64,000 nucleotides of DNA from Paraescarpia echinospica (lineage: Eukaryota > Annelida > Polychaeta > Sabellida > Siboglinidae), in assembly GCA_020002185.1 (NCBI GenBank), contig CM034539.1, positions 29,839,750-29,903,749 of the forward strand, in the 5' to 3' direction. Numbering within the stretch: position 1 is the first letter of the stretch; each line of letters starts with the position of its first letter. The position numbers and the translations under genes were made by a program. Positions 35,698-45,941 of the stretch are shown piece by piece. The notes below the pieces were generated by a model that was not told the origin of the DNA, searched no databases, and was given only the letters and a program-made list of their open reading frames with translations.

Positions 35698-35829
35698 ACA
35701 AATGCTAAGATACAAATTTTACAATAACAATTTACATAATGTCAACAAAATACAAAACAAATCACTGTGTGATGGGAGACTCCACACTATTATTATCTTT
35801 AAAGTTTAATAATAGGACATTGTTACGTA

Positions 35830-38174
35830 GTCGAGCATCGGAACCGTGTGTGCCAGTGATAAATGTCTGAGCACTGTACGCGCATGCGCCTATTGTGGCT
35901 TCTTTCCAGTGCACGGACGCGGAGCAGCAAGCCGAGCATCGGAACCATGTATGTCAATGATAAAGGTCCGAGCACTCAACACACATACGTGTGCATGTTG
36001 TGGTGCTCGGACACGGCGCATCGGAACTGTGATCATCGGTGTTATAGCCAGTCCGAGCACATTCCCGACCGCGCTGCGTTTCAGTTCTCCCTTTGTCTCG
36101 GATTCATTACTTATCGAACTGCTTACTAAAATAGGTCTACTAACATATACATTGAATATATACTATAATTATCTAGGTAATGCCGCCAGCCATTTGCACG
36201 ACCCAACATGATCATAAGAACATTTATGTGTTCCAATGATATAAACAAAACTTTGTTTACTATTTTATGATGGAGTTTTCATAAATATATGCTATTAGAA
36301 AATGTGTCTCTTACAACAATATGTTCCAAATGGTGTTAGGATTTGACAGATATTATAGTGCTACTGAAATGTTTATTTACAGTAATCTGCTTATTGTGTT
36401 CCTGGTATTAGAACTTTTGACATATAGATTTACATGCCGGTTGTAGTTCTAAATTATATTTTTATTGATGGTTCAAGTAGCAGCAATATTTTACTTACTG
36501 GCCATATGTAACTATTGCCAATATCACAACTATAGAACACAATAATGCATTTGTATGTTGTGTGGAGTCTGCGAATAAAGCATATTATTATAAATAAAAT
36601 ATACTTTTAGTAGCCATAGTAATTTGTAAAAGCAATTGCTCAAAGCAATGTAGTCTAATTACAGCATATACATGCACATAATTGCCAACAAAATATCAAC
36701 GGAATAAAACTATGGTATCATAATTACACGAAAAGCATAAGTATTGGCAAGGACATACAGAACTATTTTAATGTAGGCCCTATATGTTCTTGGGGGGTTC
36801 CTGGGCAACGAGAAAACTCCCCTGGGCACGCACCCGCATAATAACATGAACAATAATAATAATGACTTCTCTATTTACATACATACATATTTTACAAAAC
36901 TACTATTGCCCATGTTATTATTCGGGTGCGTGCCCAGGGGAGTTTTCTCGTTGCCCAGGAACCCCCCAAGAAATCCCACACTATAAGGCAGTGTACAGTG
37001 AATGATGGCATGCAACATCCAGCGTTACTGTGATACCCATTTGGGAAGCCACAAATATATCAATCCTGGGTACGCCTCTGTTATGTGTTCTACACATAAT
37101 AATGATATACTAGTTATGATGAGTTATGACAACAGCAGAGTAGAAACACCAGAAGAAGATTTTATTGAAATAATGCATACAGATATGTGAAAGAACATGT
37201 CAAGTAATGCTATAAATACAATCACAGTTGCCGAATAGCATCAGTGTCTAAGTACCGACACTATAAACCCATTAGCCAGTTTAAATATATGTAAATACAT
37301 TACATATAAATAGTAATTGGACTATCTAATTTTACTTTAGGCTATCTTAATTAACAATAAAATAATTCTAAAATATCAAATGAAAATATTAATTCAATTT
37401 TTAAAACGCCACTGGCTTAAGGTCACAGGCTCCATTTGAAATGTTATATTTTAATTATCAGTCATATGTTAAAAACTACTCGTCAAAGATTAAAGTTGCT
37501 TTCTGAGTTACACAACCATGTTTAAGGTGTATATACAACCTAAACAATAATGTCAATATTTATTTATTTGAGTATACTTGCTACCGTATATATATGTCAC
37601 TTTGGCATTTGATGTTATTTGATAAATTACGCTTTTGCAAAAAAATAAACATGACATGCATACGTAATTTTAATTTGGATCTTAGAATTACATGTTGTGT
37701 GAACGAAAATTTATATGGAGTTGATGAAAATTATGTACTGTATGGGGCATGACGATTCACTGGAAATTTGTATTTAAAAGATGAACGTTGTCAGAATACA
37801 ACTTTACTCTAATGTTCAATATATTTTGTCTATATCAAAAGAAGTTCAAAATGACTTATAATAATCAGTTTGCATGACGACAAGCATGGCATGGTTTTAA
37901 AATTAAAATGTCAAATAGCATTCAATATTATAAAAAATACTTTTTAGTCAGCCAAACTAATTAATTGCACAACTTAATATATTATTGGTCATAATTAGTT
38001 TATAAAATGTGATTTTCAAAGGATGTTCCGTATCGCCAACGTTGATCCCAAATAAAACTACGCCCTGCTCTATTGCCATATTTAGGGGAAGCGAGAGCAA
38101 ACACGCGATGACTGGCGCATGCCCGTTCAATGCTCGGATGTTTAACGCTGAGGCACACGGTTCCGATGCTCGGC
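35830..38174. mobile_element. 2.3-kb TIR element with TA target site, nested in right arm
   Basis: Ends are GTCGAGCATCGGAACCGTGT on the left and its near-perfect reverse complement on the right (ACACGGTTCCGATGCTCGGC), flanked by TA at 35828-35829 and 38175-38176, as in Tc1/mariner-type elements. The left end is repeated internally: a second GCCGAGCATCGGAACC begins near 35931. There is no transposase frame, so it is non-autonomous. Confidence 0.75.
36789..36970. mobile_element. Palindromic MITE
   Basis: Arms of about 60 bases begin CTTGGGGGGTTCCTGGGCAA and end as its reverse complement, with a short AT-rich centre. Its total length is 182 bp. It lies inside the 2.3-kb TIR element. Confidence 0.8.
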
Positions 38175-38815
38175 TATATCGTTAATAATATTCAATTAAT
38201 TGTACACGTTATAGTACGAATAAATATTAGTATTGACAGTTTTCGAAACATCATGAATTATCGCTCACAAACAGTACCAACCTACCTGACAATCAATTCG
38301 CGTTTTCTGGCAGACTGCTTGGCACTTCGTTTCTTCCGTTCATCTTTGAGTTCTTTTAAACTCCAACATTGATAAAACAGGTCATAATGTGGGTGAAAAA
38401 TGCTTCATATAAGTTTTCTGTACACTACGACGTGACGTTGGTGACTGACAGCAAGGCCTGACCAAAGCAATTATATAATTGCTTTGGCCTGACTTGCAAG
38501 GGATACTTCAGTATTTGCAAGTTGGTGTAGTTCGCTAGGGGGCAGCACATCTTAGCTTAGCTATGGTCACTGAGTCCAATTTGTGCCAGATAATCGTTAG
38601 AACTTCGTTTCGAGAAAAAATTTTGGAGAAAATCTTTTGGAGAAATATTTGACCAAACGCCATTCTAGTGAATTATTTGACAAAAATCTTGCACAATGAC
38701 AGCGTAAAGGGATAATCGAAAGTCATAATTCGACAATCTCGGCGTAAAAGGATAATCGAAAGTCAGAAATCAACAATGTAGCATTGTGGAATTATGGCCC
38801 TAATATCGTTCCATA

Positions 38816-38822
38816 CGCTACG
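38816..38822. repeat. Target-site duplication CGCTACG (right)
   Basis: Partner of 19883-19889. Confidence 0.7.
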
Positions 38823-39395
38823 CACGCATAGGGCAAGCTCCTTATCGTTGATGCCGAATGAGTGTTCAAGTCGAGTCATCAACAACTCATGATCGACTGT
38901 ATCAAACGCGGACGACAAATCAAGCATCACGAGAATTGTACATTTCCTATCCAGTGTCGCGGACGTAATGTCCGAACGACCCTCACCGCAGTCGACGATG
39001 TATTTTCTGATGTTAGAAACTTTCTCAATAAAGTGATCACCAAAGCGTTGCGCCATGTCCACCGGACACACATACGATGGCATTGTCGTTATGCCACTAT
39101 TGCCCATGAGGTTTCTTGTGATGCAAAATAGTTGTTTTTGGTCATTTTTGCAGTTGGCGATCTTAGCTGTGTAGTAGTTTTTCTTTGTGTTAACCAGCAT
39201 GTTGTTGAAGACCACACATTGAGTGCGATACGTCTGTCGATGTACCCCAAGACGAGTTTGCAGCCACTTGCGCTCAGCTCGCCGTCCACGCTGTTTTTCG
39301 TCACGAAGCTCGTCAGTGTACCACGGACAGTCCGGTCGCAATGTTATGGTCGTCTTCCGCAGTGGGGCATGCTTGTCAACAAGCCGACGTAAGCC
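38816..39395 (-). pseudogene. CR1-like LINE, 5' half
   Basis: On the minus strand the protein runs from LVDKHAPLRKTT and RPDCPWYTDELRDEK to DLSSAFDTVDHELLMTRLEH and SFGINDKELAL, where the large insertion cuts it; the next expected RT segment (WLKSYISVRYQ) is at 19889. There is an internal deletion before CTILVMLDLSSAFD. The copy is truncated at its 5' end near 39395, next to a GA-rich run. Confidence 0.9.
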
Positions 39396-39399
39396 ATTG

Positions 39400-39567
39400 T
39401 TGCATGGAGATAGGGAGAAAGGAGAGAGAAAGACAGGATACAGAGAGAGGGGAGGGCGAGACTAGGAGATAGGGGAGAGAGGGGGAAAGAGCGACAGAGG
39501 GAGAGAGTGAGATAGGGAGAGGGGAGAGAGGGGGGGGGGAGAGGAGGGAAAGGGGGGAGAGGGGGAC
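39400..39567. repeat. GA-rich simple repeat
   Basis: Polypurine run of GAGA and GGGGAGAGA units. Confidence 0.9.
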
Positions 39568-39661
39568 AATGTGTTTAATTGAATTTCGACTGGGAAGCAA
39601 TATCCGAAAAAGGGTACTTTCAGTGGTAACAAGACACTGTTTGGAAGAAGACAACTTTACA

Positions 39662-39782
39662 CACGCATGCATGCATGCACACACACACACGCACGCACGC
39701 ACGCACACACACACACACGCACACACGCGCACACACACACACACACACACATGCTCACGCACACACACACACACGCGCCCAC
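39662..39782. repeat. (CA)n microsatellite
   Basis: CA/CGCA repeat. The HTHT frames across it are artefacts. Confidence 0.95.
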
Positions 39783-40423
39783 TCATTCATTAAAAAATTG
39801 CACAAACACCTACGCTCACGAGCCTCTGTGCAAGAGTTACGTACGGATGTGTTGGAGATCCTCAGACGAGATAACAAATAATGTCGTAACTGCTGATTTC
39901 ATCAATTTGTCTGCCGTAGTCGACAACGAGTAGCGAAGTCACTTGTGCATCCGTGATAGAGATCAGAACAGAGCGCCGGGTTAGACTATCATTAACGACT
40001 TCTGCTCTTTTGTCGGTGATGCAACAGCGGGTTCTACTGAAAATGTTTTGTTCACTGACGCTCAATTCGTTCACTGACGCTCAATTCAGTCATTTCCCGT
40101 CGCTCGTCCAGTAACAAAAAAATCGCCACAACCAACTAAAAATAAACTTAAACGGGTTTTGAATGTTGCGTTGTCTGGTTATTGTAGGCGGCTCCGAAAG
40201 CTACAGCCGATGCAGCTGGTGTTTTACACAAAATATAGTGTCTATCTGGTGGAATGACAGTATGCATGCCCGCTAGGTGTCTCGCTATGTCCGGGTCTAT
40301 AGCATATACCCACTCGGAGGATATCAGACGGTCTGGTCCTAGGCCAGTTCGTGAAGTTTGTGTCGGCTGGTCTGTCGGTCCTGTCTCACTTAACCGGACC
40401 TACTTTGGTTCCCCCTCTTCCAC
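39783..40423. other. Upstream region of the mannosyltransferase gene
   Basis: No gene or repeat is recognised except a tandem GTTCACTGACGCTCAATTC at about 40050-40088. A promoter should lie here, but no clear TATA box is seen. Confidence 0.4.
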
Positions 40424-43400
40424 ATGGAGTATAAGAGACAGAGAAAGAAATGGCGTATCAACGAGTCGAAAACTAAGAACCATGCATCGCACGCAGGGAG
40501 GGGACTCGCCGGCGACATGATAACGAAGACATGCGGGTATAACGTCGGGACAGACGAGGGTGATGGCCGGGAGATCTTCCACGGCAGCGTTATATGGATA
40601 CTGCACGTGTTCGTGCTGGCGGGCCGCCTCTGCGTGTGTGGATGTCGCAGTCATTGGTGGATTCTGCACCCGGACGAAGTGTACCAGTCCATTGAAGGTA
40701 ACCATATATGCAATATTATAACAACCTTGTCCGTTTCGTTATCCTAGACCAGTTCCACTTCTAAAGTCACCGTATGACTCTCTGTGCGATATCGTATTAA
40801 TTTCAAGACCTGTACAATGCCCTATCAAGCCCTTTCATCCAAACAACCTGTGTAATTCTTGTAAGAAAACCTATTCAGCTTCGGTCATCTAGTTTAGACT
40901 TACTTTTTGTTCCTCGAGTCAACACTAACATTGGAACTTTTGGAATTTGAGCTTTTTCTGTTGCACCAACTCTTTGGCTCCATCTTAGTGTTAGATCAGT
41001 TGAACATTTCGCCGTCATTTAAAAACTTATCTTTATAACCTTGCTTATCTGCCATATAACCATAGCAGATCGATTTAACATAATATTACAAAAGTTAACA
41101 AATTCTTGTTTAGCGCAGCATCCAGTTATCGGGACTGCTCAAAGTGGTTTTGTACGTCACCTCTGGCAGACCTGTTCATGCTAACACCATCCGGTGTCTC
41201 TGGGAAGCGTTTAGCGACGTTGCAATTACTGTTTCTAAATTTTATTTATCCAAACAAATATAATGTAATGGATATATAATTTATTAATTGTAAATATATT
41301 GTACAGTAATATATTGTAATTATATATGTGAAAAAGATTGTGATCTGTCTGGATAAATACAATTTAGAAACATCGTTATATATAATGACCATATTTTCAT
41401 TTGTGGCGAATAAATAATTACTACAAAAATAAAAATAATATATTTACAAACAGTGCATCATAGTATACTAAATGATTTGGTTTATATTACTTCGTGAAAA
41501 CATAAACAAAAAAGGTGTAAAGAAAATCAATAATTTGCATGCTGTCAGGATTGAACCGATTGTAAAACAAACGCCAATGAACCAACGCGTTTACCAAGTG
41601 AGCTATCAGTGCCGGCAGAAATTTGCTGACTGATTTCAGTTGTTATAATAACTTGTACAACTCCTCCTTCATACATCAATATTCTAGTGATATTATGAGA
41701 TTTTACGTTACTTTCTGTAGCTGGATACGATATATGTTTGCTATGTATGTATATTGGTGTACATCATCTCCCGTTGGTTGCATTCGATATAATTATTCTG
41801 CAAACGAGCCCAAGCTCGGCGAAACCTAGTAGACTTGTACTACAAGTTGTAGGCTCATTCGCATTCATTGTTTTGAATAAAATTGAATTCATGTGGAACC
41901 GTAAGATAACTGCTTGTTCCTCTATGATGACTAGTGTTTGTATTACATCGGATTATTGCATAACAACTCATTCTGACGCTCGTTTCGACCCCAACATTAT
42001 CCATGTAAACATGCTCTGAATGCATAGAAAGGGTCGGCCTGCTGCGAGTGTGAGTCATGTGTGACGTTAAGATACCACGTGATCGCCTAGCTCATTAAAA
42101 TTTTATTTTCCGCGGGAATCGCTACACAGACAGGTTTAAAATCGAATTTATGCTACAAATGTATTTTTCTGTATTTTTTTAATGTTCTCGAATGTTACAT
42201 GCAATATTAAACTTTCTGTACACATGGAAAACGGATTTTAGCTAATGCCTTGTTTTTATTTCCTTTAATTCCGCCGACTCCGCTGTCGCACTAACGCGCT
42301 AATGCGCTGTCCTGCTGTCAGATCATGATATCGGAAAACGGGGGTGGGGTGGGGGAGGGGTGCTGTTGAAAATGTTTCGCTACTGTAATTTCAGCTTAAT
42401 TCCACCTTCTTCCGAGGACACACTCCAAAGGTCTATGGGGGGCACAATCAAAAAGGTCTAGAGGGCACGCCGAATTCCAAAGGTCTAGGGGGCACGTGCA
42501 TATGGTCCGCCTATGGTTCGTCCTCTAATCCACCATCTCATGATTACTTCAGTGGCCCACTCGGAAGTGTACGGGTACGGCTTCCGCCCCTACGAGTACC
42601 TGCGGGCGCCCGCAGTGAACACGACGTCACTCGTCGAGAGACAGGAAGCAGCCCTCGGCATGTACAGTCTGCGCAGCTTCCTCTACCCACGCGTCTTCGT
42701 ACTCGTCTTCGTGGTGAAGGAAGCCCTGCACATAGGCGCCAACCCCTTCTTGGTGAGTCGTCAGCGGAGTGTGTAGATTCGGTTTCTGGGGCCGGTTTCA
42801 TGAAGAGTACTTAAAGTTACGCAATTACTTAGCGTCACGTGTTTGCGTAAACGCTTATATTTAACAAATCACGTCATTTACTAAGACAATCATCTTAGCG
42901 TTAAGAACGTTCTTAGCCGTTTTATGAAACCGGCCCCAGGGGCCGGTTTCATGAAGCGTTATAAAGTTACACAATTACTTAGCGTCACGTGTTTGCATAA
43001 ACTACTATGTTCTCTTATATTTAAAAAATCACGTAATTTACTAAGACAATCATCTTAGCGTTAAGAACGTTCTTAGCCGCTTCATGAAACCGGCCCCGGT
43101 TTCTTTAGTCACGCATTCGTGACTGATCGCTGAGAGTGTACGTAAGTTTGTAATGACAAACTGACCCCAGGCAGATTTGTCACCAGTGACCAGTTGACGA
43201 CACCCTCATTCTGGAAATGTGTCACATGTAGGCCTACCGCACTGTTTTCTGCGTAATCTATAGTTCTTCATTTCCATCTCCCACCGCTGCTATAGGTCGT
43301 TCACATTCGGTATCTTCTTCAGCTCCTCTTGAGCAGACATCTTTTCGTTGATCAAGTTCGTCACAATAATGAAAAAAACAGCGGTTAAATTAATTTCCGT

Positions 43401-45770
43401 GTCTAGGGCTTTCGTCCACTCCAAATTGTCCTGATATCTCTTCCTTGACTTTTAGACCTGCCATCCCTGTCTCAACACCATTCTAACCTCTGCTTCTCCA
43501 ACTTCATAATTATCATATCATAACATAATTATAAGTGCTAATACTCTTGGCACTGTATCCAATGTCTTTTTAGGTCTTAGGCTTAGCCCCAAATGTAACG
43601 TCCACACGTCATATTTGTTGAAGTAGGCCTGCTAGGGCATACCATGACTACATTCAAATAGTGTTGTTTTCGGTGTGTAGGTGGCGCGAGTGTTCCACGG
43701 AGTCGTAGCGGCACACCTGCCCCTTGCTGTGTATTACTTCGCGTCACACCTGCTCTCAAAAGACGTCGCCATGCTCAGCGCCATCTTGACCGCTTTCTCG
43801 ACTCCCCTCGCAGTGCTTGGCACCCACCCGCTAGTCAACAGTTTCCTCAGCCCAGTCGTATTCATGTGTATGGGTCTTGTCGCAAGACTGCTCGCGACCA
43901 GCCGCTCACATCCGTCGCATGAAAAACCGAGGATTGTGAACACGAGTGACGTTCCACGTGGGAACGCCACAAACCGAAGATGCAGGGCAACAACTAATTC
44001 CACACGGATTCGTGATAACACAGTTGAGGTGGTGGAAAACCCGCGCTCGCCGTCAACTGGAGACATCGCGTACCCCCACAAAAGCCAAAGCGATGCTTCA
44101 GCGACAAAACGCGATAACACGGACTCATCTCATTTAATAGGGCAGTTGGAAACATGTGTTACAACAAATATCGCCAATCACGCGGACGATACGAAAAGCT
44201 ACGTGCATTTGTCAAAAAAAAACGTCAACATTTCTACGGACGAGAAAATAGTAACAAGTACACACCTACTTGTGATCAACAAAACGTGTCGTTCTCTGAT
44301 GAAATGAAACTGCTTATCTGCGGCATAATTGTTGGTTTAGCATGCTACATTCGATTAGATCTAGTTCTTTGGGTAGGACTGACAATGTTATTGGTGCTGT
44401 TTTGCTGTAGAACCGGCAACCTGGTCTGGCGTACATACGCCATGCAGATAGCTGTCCACAGATTGCGTCCACTGATTGGCGGATTTGCTGTCAGCCTCGT
44501 TGTCGGAGGATTCGACGACTACGTCACTTACGGCACGTGGTTCATATCCCCGTATCGATGGTTCGCATTTAACATCCGACAGGAAACCGCCAATATTCTA
44601 TTCGGTTGCAAGACGTTCTTCTTTTATTTTCAAGTGATTGTGCTTGATGATCCAATGGCAACTTGTATGTTCCTGTCGGTGGTGATATCTATGGTTCTGT
44701 TGACGACTGGGAGAATTCGCTGTTCCACACGTGACCGGAACACAACGGTGGCTTTTAATTCAATTTGTGTCTTGTTATTTATTATCTACAGTATGAAAGG
44801 CCACAAAGAACTACGGTTTGTCCACAATGCGTTGACTCTGTATGCCGTGTGCTGTGCCAATGCTATTGTGTTGTTTTACCGATCAGGTTGCCTCTCTGTG
44901 TCGCGTGGAAAGACGTTTTACCGAGTTGGCGTATATGCCATTGTTTTTGCGGTTGGACTTAACTGTATCGCCAGATTTCCCAGTCCGTCAAATGGTACCA
45001 GTGGACACTGGTCCTATTTAAACGTCGCCGACTCCAACTACATCAACGACTGCCTCGATTTCGTCGGCCGCCAAGAGGACGCCACTGGTGTCTTCCTCGA
45101 CAGAAGTATCCACGTGACCGCAGGTTATAGCGTTCTGCATAAAGACATACCCATGTTTACCCTTATACACTACGAATTCACAGAGTTTGGCAAAGGAGCA
45201 AGGAAAACATTATACCCAAACAGGCTTGTGTTTGGTGGGCATGCAAACACAGTCAACGTATCGATAGTCGGACGAATATCCGAGTTCATTTCTGTCGAGA
45301 ATTCGCCATTATTGCTGAAGAGACTCATAACAAACCCGGGCTACAACTATCTTATTGTGAAGTTGGATCGTCGACTAGTCAATTTCGGCTACCGGCAAGT
45401 ATACAAGTCCGGCACGATGCGTGTCATGAAACGAACAGACAACAAAAACGAAAATGAGGCTCTGCGTGAACTGGCCAAGAGCATCCCGATTGGTTCAAAC
45501 GCCGGCACGCTCGAATACGAAGGCAGTTGGCTGTACTCGTTCAGTTTGCATCGCAAGGCGGTGGAGCGACTTGAAGCGGCGGTTTTCCTCAATCCTCTCC
45601 TAATCCGCGCCTACCAGCTGCTCGTCCTCGCTAACACGGAGCTGGGCCGTCAACAAGGCGCCCACAGTGCCTCGCAAGACTGCTGTCGCATACACGGCGC
45701 GAAGAGGTGTCGGACTTCCCAGCACAAAGTCGTGTTACATTCTGATTACAACTTCAACGTGGACGTTTGA
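40424..45770 (+). CDS. GT22 family mannosyltransferase (ALG9/PIG-B/PIG-Z-like), one frameshift
   Basis: Exons are 40424-40697, 42553-42752 and 43681-45770, with clean GT-AG borders. The enzyme class is a multi-membrane ER protein that transfers mannose from dolichol-phosphate-mannose to glycans or GPI precursors. Family signatures are HPDEVYQSIEVAHSEVYGYG after the first membrane segment (lumenal catalytic loop), further hydrophobic segments, and DDYVTYGTWFISPYRWFAFN. Which acceptor it uses cannot be told. The first part of exon 3 and the rest are in different frames. The shift is best placed at the run of nine A at 44210-44218; one extra base would give an 854-residue protein. A long Ser/Asn-rich loop precedes the shift, and a C-terminal extension with a helical-repeat-like SFSLHRKAVERLEAAVFLNP is longer than in human PIG-Z. 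ATG 40517 is an alternative start. Confidence 0.85.
41155..41216 (-). mobile_element. SINE family B tail fragment
   Basis: CTGCTCAAAG...GGCAGACCTGTTCATGC and TCTCTGGGAAGCGTTTA match the reverse of the family B tail. Confidence 0.55.
41210..42270. repeat. Single-arm copy of the globin-intron foldback family
   Basis: It matches the right half of the 3253-4715 repeat through the tRNA-like part (41541-41616, minus) and the TTTGTATTAC(A/G)TC region. It then continues into the sequence seen reversed at 3253-3470, ending TTTTAGCTAATGCCTTGTTT. It lies in the first intron of the mannosyltransferase gene. Confidence 0.8.
42788..43097. mobile_element. Two tandem MITEs within one target duplication
   Basis: Units 42788-42937 and 42939-43097 each start GGGGCCGGTTTCATGAA and end with the reverse complement, with a single A between them. 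GGTTTCT stands directly outside both outer ends (42781-42787 and 43098-43104). They lie just after the exon 2 donor of the mannosyltransferase gene. Confidence 0.85.
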
Positions 45771-45935
45771 CGTCGGGCACCATGCATCCACGGATGAACA
45801 ACAAACGACTCGTTATTTCGTCGTTTCTTAAATAGCATAACTAATGTAAAAACATAAGTCATAAACAGGCCTATGCAGGTGTTGTCATTGTTAATGTGCA
45901 TGTCACAAAGTGTTATGACGCTGACATTCGTACAA

Positions 45936-45941
45936 ATTAAA
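45936..45941 (+). terminator. Poly(A) signal ATTAAA of the mannosyltransferase gene
   Basis: The common variant signal, about 165 bases after the stop codon. No AATAAA is closer. Confidence 0.5.

Larger units (their letters stand above)
34936..38386 (-). pseudogene. Mirror copy of SAP-SWIM gene exons 1 and 2
   Basis: Exon 2 is 34936-35102 on the minus strand (same length as in the left arm, with acceptor TTTTACAG and donor GTGAGT), differing by about five residues (VNEEELCMKLPQ instead of VNEEELSKKLPQ). Exon 1 corresponds to about 38286-38386, with LKELKDERKKRSAKQSARK still readable. It has one T fewer near the start, so the ATG runs into a stop. No downstream SWIM exons follow on this strand, so this copy has no visible continuation. 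Confidence 0.75.
19890..38815. mobile_element. Large insertion element with 2.4-kb terminal inverted arms
   Basis: The 18.9-kb segment begins and ends with TATGGAACGATATTAGGGCC in opposite orientation and lies inside the reverse transcriptase of a LINE whose halves flank it. The arms are 19890-27314 (interrupted by a 5.0-kb insertion) and 34066-38815 (interrupted by a 2.3-kb element). After removing the nested pieces, each arm is about 2.4 kb and the whole element about 11.5 kb. The unique centre is about 27315-34065. Subterminal repeats of CTGACTTTCGATTATCC occur twice in each arm. It carries a decayed SAP-SWIM gene. I see no polymerase, integrase or recognisable transposase, so the superfamily is open. 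Confidence 0.85.
34066..38815 (-). repeat. Right inverted arm (with nested element)
   Basis: 34066-35829 and 38177-38815 match the left arm in reverse. The inner boundary is near CGTGTCCTGTAACTTACGCT at 34069. The arm is interrupted by the TA-flanked element at 35830-38174. Confidence 0.85.

Noticed and set aside
35846..36211. 121-codon frame
   Set aside because: Lies in the terminal repeats of the 2.3-kb TIR element and matches no transposase.
19890..38815. Polinton/Maverick identity for the large element
   Set aside because: Size and long inverted ends fit, but no polymerase B, retroviral-type integrase, protease or ATPase is seen, and the flanking repeat is not the expected 6 bp.
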